NCBI GenBank assembly: GCA_036394195.1
Contig: DASWFO010000265.1
Coordinates: 1 to 17,718, forward strand
Length of the DNA stretch: 17,718 nt
From: DATJPD01 sp036394195
GTDB taxonomy: Bacteria; Pseudomonadota; Alphaproteobacteria; CACIAM-22H2
Reading direction: 5' to 3'
Shown here: in pieces, positions 14,630 through 17,718 of the stretch
Numbering within the stretch: position 1 is the first letter of the stretch
How the letters are laid out: the number at the start of each line of letters is the position of its first letter
Notes under the pieces: model-generated
What the model was told of the DNA's origin: nothing
Seen by the model: only the letters and a program-made list of their open reading frames with translations
Database searches by the model: none
Translations under genes and position numbers: made by a program

Positions 14630-15514
14630 ATGACGATGGACTGCAAAGCGAGCCCGTTCCGGCGATTTCTGGACTGGACGGAGCAGTTCCGGGGCTGTGA
14701 CGCTGTCTTTCGCGGCATCGATGTTACCCAGATGTGGCCTGCAGCCGTGCGGTCGTTCCTGCTGTCGCGCGGTGAATGGCCGCCCGGCCGGGCTGCGGCG
14801 GCGCGAGGTCGGCGCGCCGGCCGGGGCGAAGCGCTGGCCGCGTTCCGCGAGTATGAAGGCCGGCTGTTCCGGGGATTTCGCCGCGAAGCCATTCTGCTGT
14901 CCGAACATCCGCCGGCGGACGACTGGCAGTGGCTGGCGCTCGCCCAGCATTACGGTCTTCCCACGCGGCTGCTGGACTGGTCGCAGAGCCCGCTCGTCGC
15001 CCTATATTTCGCCGCCTCGCACCCGGGCGGCGCGATGGTCCGCGTCTATGCGTTCGACTGGGGCCCGATCGGCCGCGAAGCGGGACTGATCGATCCGATC
15101 AGCAAGCCACGGACGGGTCCGTTCGACTATAACGGCACGATCGGCCGATTCGCGCCGCCGGTGATCAGCACGCGCATGGCCGAGCAGGAAGGCGTGTTCG
15201 CCATTCAAGGCAATCCGCTGCGCGACATCCACGAGATCGCCGGCTCGCGCCTGCAGTGGTACGAGATCGCGGAGCATGACCGGGCGGACATTCCCGTCGA
15301 TCTGTTCCGGATCGGTGTCAGCGCGTGGGCGCTGTTCCGCGATCTTCCCGGCCTCGCCGAGACGCTGCGCTGGGTCCACGAAGACTACGTGCCGCGCTTG
15401 AGCGGACGCCGCCACGCTAGGGTTCGCGACGCTGGCTCTCGTCGAAGCCCATCGCCGCCGCGTACGCCCTCCACACCTCGTCGGGCTGCCCGGCCTGCCA
15501 GGGGAAGAAGTTGA
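14630..15514 (+). CDS. FRG-domain protein
   Basis: With this start the product is 294 aa. It carries the FRG domain: the naming motif in VFRGID (FRG at 27-29), then the hallmark WLALAQHYGLPTRLLDW (101-117) followed by SPLVALYFAA, and WVHEDYVPRL near the end. FRG domains occur in proteins of unknown activity, some next to mobile or defence genes; no reaction is established. The start is uncertain: ATGs at 14579, 14630 and 14636 all lack a clear ribosome-binding site. The final ~32 residues are Arg/Ser/Pro-rich and antisense to the end of the Rieske gene (98-base convergent overlap), and the domain ends before them, so the true gene may be shorter or carry a late frameshift. Confidence 0.8.
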   Translation: MTMDCKASPFRRFLDWTEQFRGCDAVFRGIDVTQMWPAAVRSFLLSRGEWPPGRAAAARGRRAGRGEALAAFREYEGRLFRGFRREAILLSEHPPADDWQWLALAQHYGLPTRLLDWSQSPLVALYFAASHPGGAMVRVYAFDWGPIGREAGLIDPISKPRTGPFDYNGTIGRFAPPVISTRMAEQEGVFAIQGNPLRDIHEIAGSRLQWYEIAEHDRADIPVDLFRIGVSAWALFRDLPGLAETLRWVHEDYVPRLSGRRHARVRDAGSRRSPSPPRTPSTPRRAARPARGRS

Positions 15515-16691
15515 GGCGACGGCGCAGCACCGGGTGTTTGGGCCAATCCTCGATCGGAACCCCGTCGGTGCTCGCGGCACCGTAGACGTTGGGGAGCTCG
15601 ACGAGCGTGGCGCGTTCGGGGTCGCGGATGATGCCCTTCGGATCGCGTCCGGCCGCCACCGCCGCAAGGTCGGCCTGGAGCAGCCGGCGCAGCATGGCGA
15701 TTCCGCGGTCGCTGTTGCCGAGATATTCACGGGTCCGATCGGCGATCGCACCCTGGCCGATCCAGGCGGCGAAGTCCTGGTTCATCGTGTGGGTCATGAT
15801 CCAGTTGCCGTGCCGGTCGCGCAGCGGGCTGTGCCAGGTGGGAATGCGGTTCTGGACATACGGCTCGCGCCCCTTGGGCACCCGCGTGAAGAACCAGGCG
15901 ACGCTCAGCGTGTTCTCGTCGTCGATGGGGACGCGCCATTCGAAATGCTCACCGAGATAGAAGCCGTTGGGCCACAGACAGACGCGCCCCATAGTCCACA
16001 GCGGATCGGCCTCGCTCTGGCCCTCGCGGATGCGCTTGTAGAGGAGCCCGAACTCGAATTCGTCGAAATCGACCCTGAGATGCTTGGGCGCGTACGGACC
16101 CGAAGCGCCGGCGCGCCGGAGGTTCCAGTTGTCGTGCATCCATTCGAAATGCACCGGGTCGCAGGAGTTCTCCTGGGCCTGCAGCCAGTTGCACGGCACC
16201 TCCGACAGCACGACCTCGACGAAGCCGTTGGTCCAGGTGAACGCTGACCATACCGGCAGCTCGGGCGCCGGGGCGGGGCCCAGATAGGCCCACAACAGCC
16301 CCGCGAGCTCCCTCACCGGATAGGCTTTGAGCCGCACCTGATCCTTCAGCCGCGCCTCGGGGTGGGCCGTGTCCTCGTAGGGCTGCTCGAGGCAGCGCCC
16401 GTCCTCGGCGTAGAGCCAGCCGTGATAATTGCAGCGCAGCCCGCAGCTCTCGACCCATCCATACGACAGATCGGCGCGGCGATGCCGGCAGTGCCGGTCG
16501 ACCAGCCCGTAGCGGCCGCCGAGGTCCTTGTACAGCACGAGATCCTCGCCGAAGAGGCGAATGGGCTTGATCGGCGCTTTATCGAACTCCGCGGCACCGG
16601 CGACGGGCTGCCAATAGCGCCGCAGGAGATCGCCCATCGGCGTCCCCGGTCCGATCCTGGTCAGGAGCCGGTTCTTGTCCTCGTCCAGCAT
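15417..16691 (-). CDS. Rieske non-heme iron oxygenase, phthalate 4,5-dioxygenase-like oxygenase component
   Basis: The 424-aa product has an N-terminal Rieske domain with C68, H70, C87 and H90 (CRHRR and CNYHGW) and a catalytic domain with ENSCDPVHFEWMH giving D178, H181 and H186. Its order and the GTPMGDLLRRYWQPVA opening match the phthalate-dioxygenase type, which work as single-component oxygenases without a beta subunit and take electrons from a separate iron-sulfur flavoprotein reductase. Reactions in the family include ring dihydroxylation and O- or N-demethylation. ATG 16691 is chosen because the conserved domain starts there; the upstream open frame is antisense to the pirin gene. No reductase is adjacent. 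It belongs to a different subgroup from the alpha subunit at 6198-7541. Confidence 0.92.
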   Translation of the reverse strand: MLDEDKNRLLTRIGPGTPMGDLLRRYWQPVAGAAEFDKAPIKPIRLFGEDLVLYKDLGGRYGLVDRHCRHRRADLSYGWVESCGLRCNYHGWLYAEDGRCLEQPYEDTAHPEARLKDQVRLKAYPVRELAGLLWAYLGPAPAPELPVWSAFTWTNGFVEVVLSEVPCNWLQAQENSCDPVHFEWMHDNWNLRRAGASGPYAPKHLRVDFDEFEFGLLYKRIREGQSEADPLWTMGRVCLWPNGFYLGEHFEWRVPIDDENTLSVAWFFTRVPKGREPYVQNRIPTWHSPLRDRHGNWIMTHTMNQDFAAWIGQGAIADRTREYLGNSDRGIAMLRRLLQADLAAVAAGRDPKGIIRDPERATLVELPNVYGAASTDGVPIEDWPKHPVLRRRLNFFPWQAGQPDEVWRAYAAAMGFDESQRREP

Positions 16692-16770
16692 GCGTCGTCC
16701 GTCCCTGGGGCTTCGTTTCGCGGTCCATGTTAGTTTGGACGGCGATTTTGTTCCACGCCGGGAGGCCATC

Positions 16771-17658
16771 ATGGCGCCGTCGCAAAATCCTGCCGTCGAT
16801 TCGGTCATCGTGCCGCGCACGCGCGATCTTGTCGAAGACTTCCAGGTCCGGCGGGTGCTGCCCTGGGCGGGCGGGCGCATGGTGGGTCCGTTCGCATTCT
16901 TCGACCATATGGGGCCGGCCGTGTTGCGCCCCGGGCGTGGCCTCGACGTGCGCCCGCATCCTCATATCGGGCTGGCCACCGTCACCTATCTGTTCGAAGG
17001 CGAGATCCTCCACCGCGACAGCCTCGGCACGGTGCAGCCGATCCGGCCCGGAGAGGTGAACTGGATGATCGCCGGGCGCGGCATCGTCCATTCGGAACGG
17101 ACGCCGCCGGAGCTCCGCGCCGTCGGCGGATCGCTGTTCGGGATCCAATCCTGGGTCGCTCTTCCCAGGCAGGACGAAGAGATGGCGCCGGCCTTCCAGC
17201 ACGTGCGCGCCGACGAAGTTCCGGTGGTCGAGGCGGCGGGTGTGCGGCTGCGCCTGCTCGCCGGTGCGTTCGGTGGCACCCGCTCGCCGGTCGAGGTCTT
17301 CTCGAGACTGTTCTACGTCGACGCCGCGTTCGGCGCCGGTGGGTCGGTGGAGCTTCCTGCGGGCGACGAGCGCGCGGTGTACGTGATCCAGGGCGCGCTG
17401 GACGGTGCCGGCCAGGCTTGCGAAGCGGGCCAGATGGTCGTGTTTCGGCCGGAGGCTGCCGTGACCCTGCGTGCCGCGGTGGACACCCGGGCGCTGCTTC
17501 TCGGCGGTGCGCCGCTGGAGAGCAAGCGCTATATCTGGTGGAACTTCGTGTCGAGCTCGCGCGAGCGCATCGAACGAGCGAAGCACGATTGGGAGGAGCG
17601 TCGATTCGGGCTCGTCGTGGGCGACGAGATCGAGCGGATCCCGCTGCCCGAGAGCTGA
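16771..17658 (+). CDS. Pirin-family bicupin protein
   Basis: The 295-aa product has the N-terminal pirin cupin with the family metal site H63, H65 (RPHPHIG), H107 and E109 (GIVHSER), equivalent to the iron site of human pirin, and a C-terminal pirin domain with GGAPLESKRYIWWNFVSSS. Bacterial pirins include quercetin 2,3-dioxygenase-like enzymes and proteins of unknown role. GGGAGG lies 7 bases before the ATG. The gene diverges from the Rieske oxygenase across 79 bases, so a shared control region is possible. Confidence 0.9.
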   Translation: MAPSQNPAVDSVIVPRTRDLVEDFQVRRVLPWAGGRMVGPFAFFDHMGPAVLRPGRGLDVRPHPHIGLATVTYLFEGEILHRDSLGTVQPIRPGEVNWMIAGRGIVHSERTPPELRAVGGSLFGIQSWVALPRQDEEMAPAFQHVRADEVPVVEAAGVRLRLLAGAFGGTRSPVEVFSRLFYVDAAFGAGGSVELPAGDERAVYVIQGALDGAGQACEAGQMVVFRPEAAVTLRAAVDTRALLLGGAPLESKRYIWWNFVSSSRERIERAKHDWEERRFGLVVGDEIERIPLPES

Positions 17659-17671
17659 GCTCCTTCCTGAC

Positions 17672-17718
17672 TCACTCGATCGAGAGCTTCCCCTTCACGA
17701 TCGGCTCATTGCAAAAGA
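17672..17718 (-). CDS. Possible C-terminal end of a gene entering from the right
   Basis: On the - strand one frame is open from the window edge to TGA at 17674-17672, encoding about 15 residues ending NEPIVKGKLSIE. The amphipathic ending and G/C third positions look coding, and convergence with the pirin gene fits the gene density. It is too short to identify. Confidence 0.35.
   Translation of the reverse strand, partial: FCNEPIVKGKLSIE

Noticed and set aside
16723..16740. GTCCA-N8-TGGAC between the Rieske and pirin genes, resembling the operator half-sites.
   Set aside because: Spacing is 8 bases instead of the 7 between the equivalent 5-base arms in the IclR-associated sites plus flanking bases do not match, so it is probably not the same operator. 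It could still belong to another regulator.

Overview
The window looks like chromosomal DNA of a high-GC Gram-negative bacterium, most likely an alphaproteobacterium. Codons strongly prefer G or C in the third position, two Bug/TctC-type extracytoplasmic solute-binding proteins are present, and the aromatic-catabolism gene content fits soil or freshwater Alphaproteobacteria. The taxonomic call is inference. No rRNA, tRNA, CRISPR array, phage or transposase gene was seen.

Layout. (1) 1-3761, all +: the 3' end of a Bug solute-binding protein, a molybdenum hydroxylase large subunit without its usual partner subunits, and a class III (glutathione-dependent formaldehyde) alcohol dehydrogenase, followed by a probable terminator. 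(2) 3762-4011: non-coding, with a composite inverted-repeat element and a palindromic operator. (3) 4012-10480: an aromatic-degradation module. It has an IclR-type regulator (+), a convergent operon on the - strand (ring-hydroxylating dioxygenase alpha subunit, SDR dehydrogenase, dioxygenase beta subunit), and a divergent + strand operon (UbiD-family decarboxylase and a periplasmic ligand-binding protein). (4) 10487-12348: a small predicted membrane protein, a one-domain cupin, and a second Bug binding protein with a TTG start. (5) 12362-15514: a hybrid histidine kinase (Cache-like sensor, HisKA, ATPase, receiver) divergent from an FRG-domain protein. (6) 15417-17718: a phthalate-dioxygenase-like Rieske oxygenase, a divergent pirin, and perhaps the end of another - strand gene.

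How it works together. The central observation is a 17-bp palindrome, TGTCCA-N5-(T/C)GGACA, present three times and only at regulatory positions: once just before the IclR gene and once just downstream of each of two predicted divergent promoters, in front of the dioxygenase operon and the UbiD operon. The simplest reading is one autoregulated IclR-type repressor controlling both operons. The enzymes suggest a route in which an aromatic acid is dihydroxylated (alpha/beta), the cis-dihydrodiol is rearomatised (SDR), and a carboxyl group is removed by the prenyl-FMN enzyme UbiD. The substrate cannot be named from sequence. The ferredoxin and reductase of the dioxygenase, UbiX, ring-cleavage enzymes and transporter permeases are all absent and must lie elsewhere.
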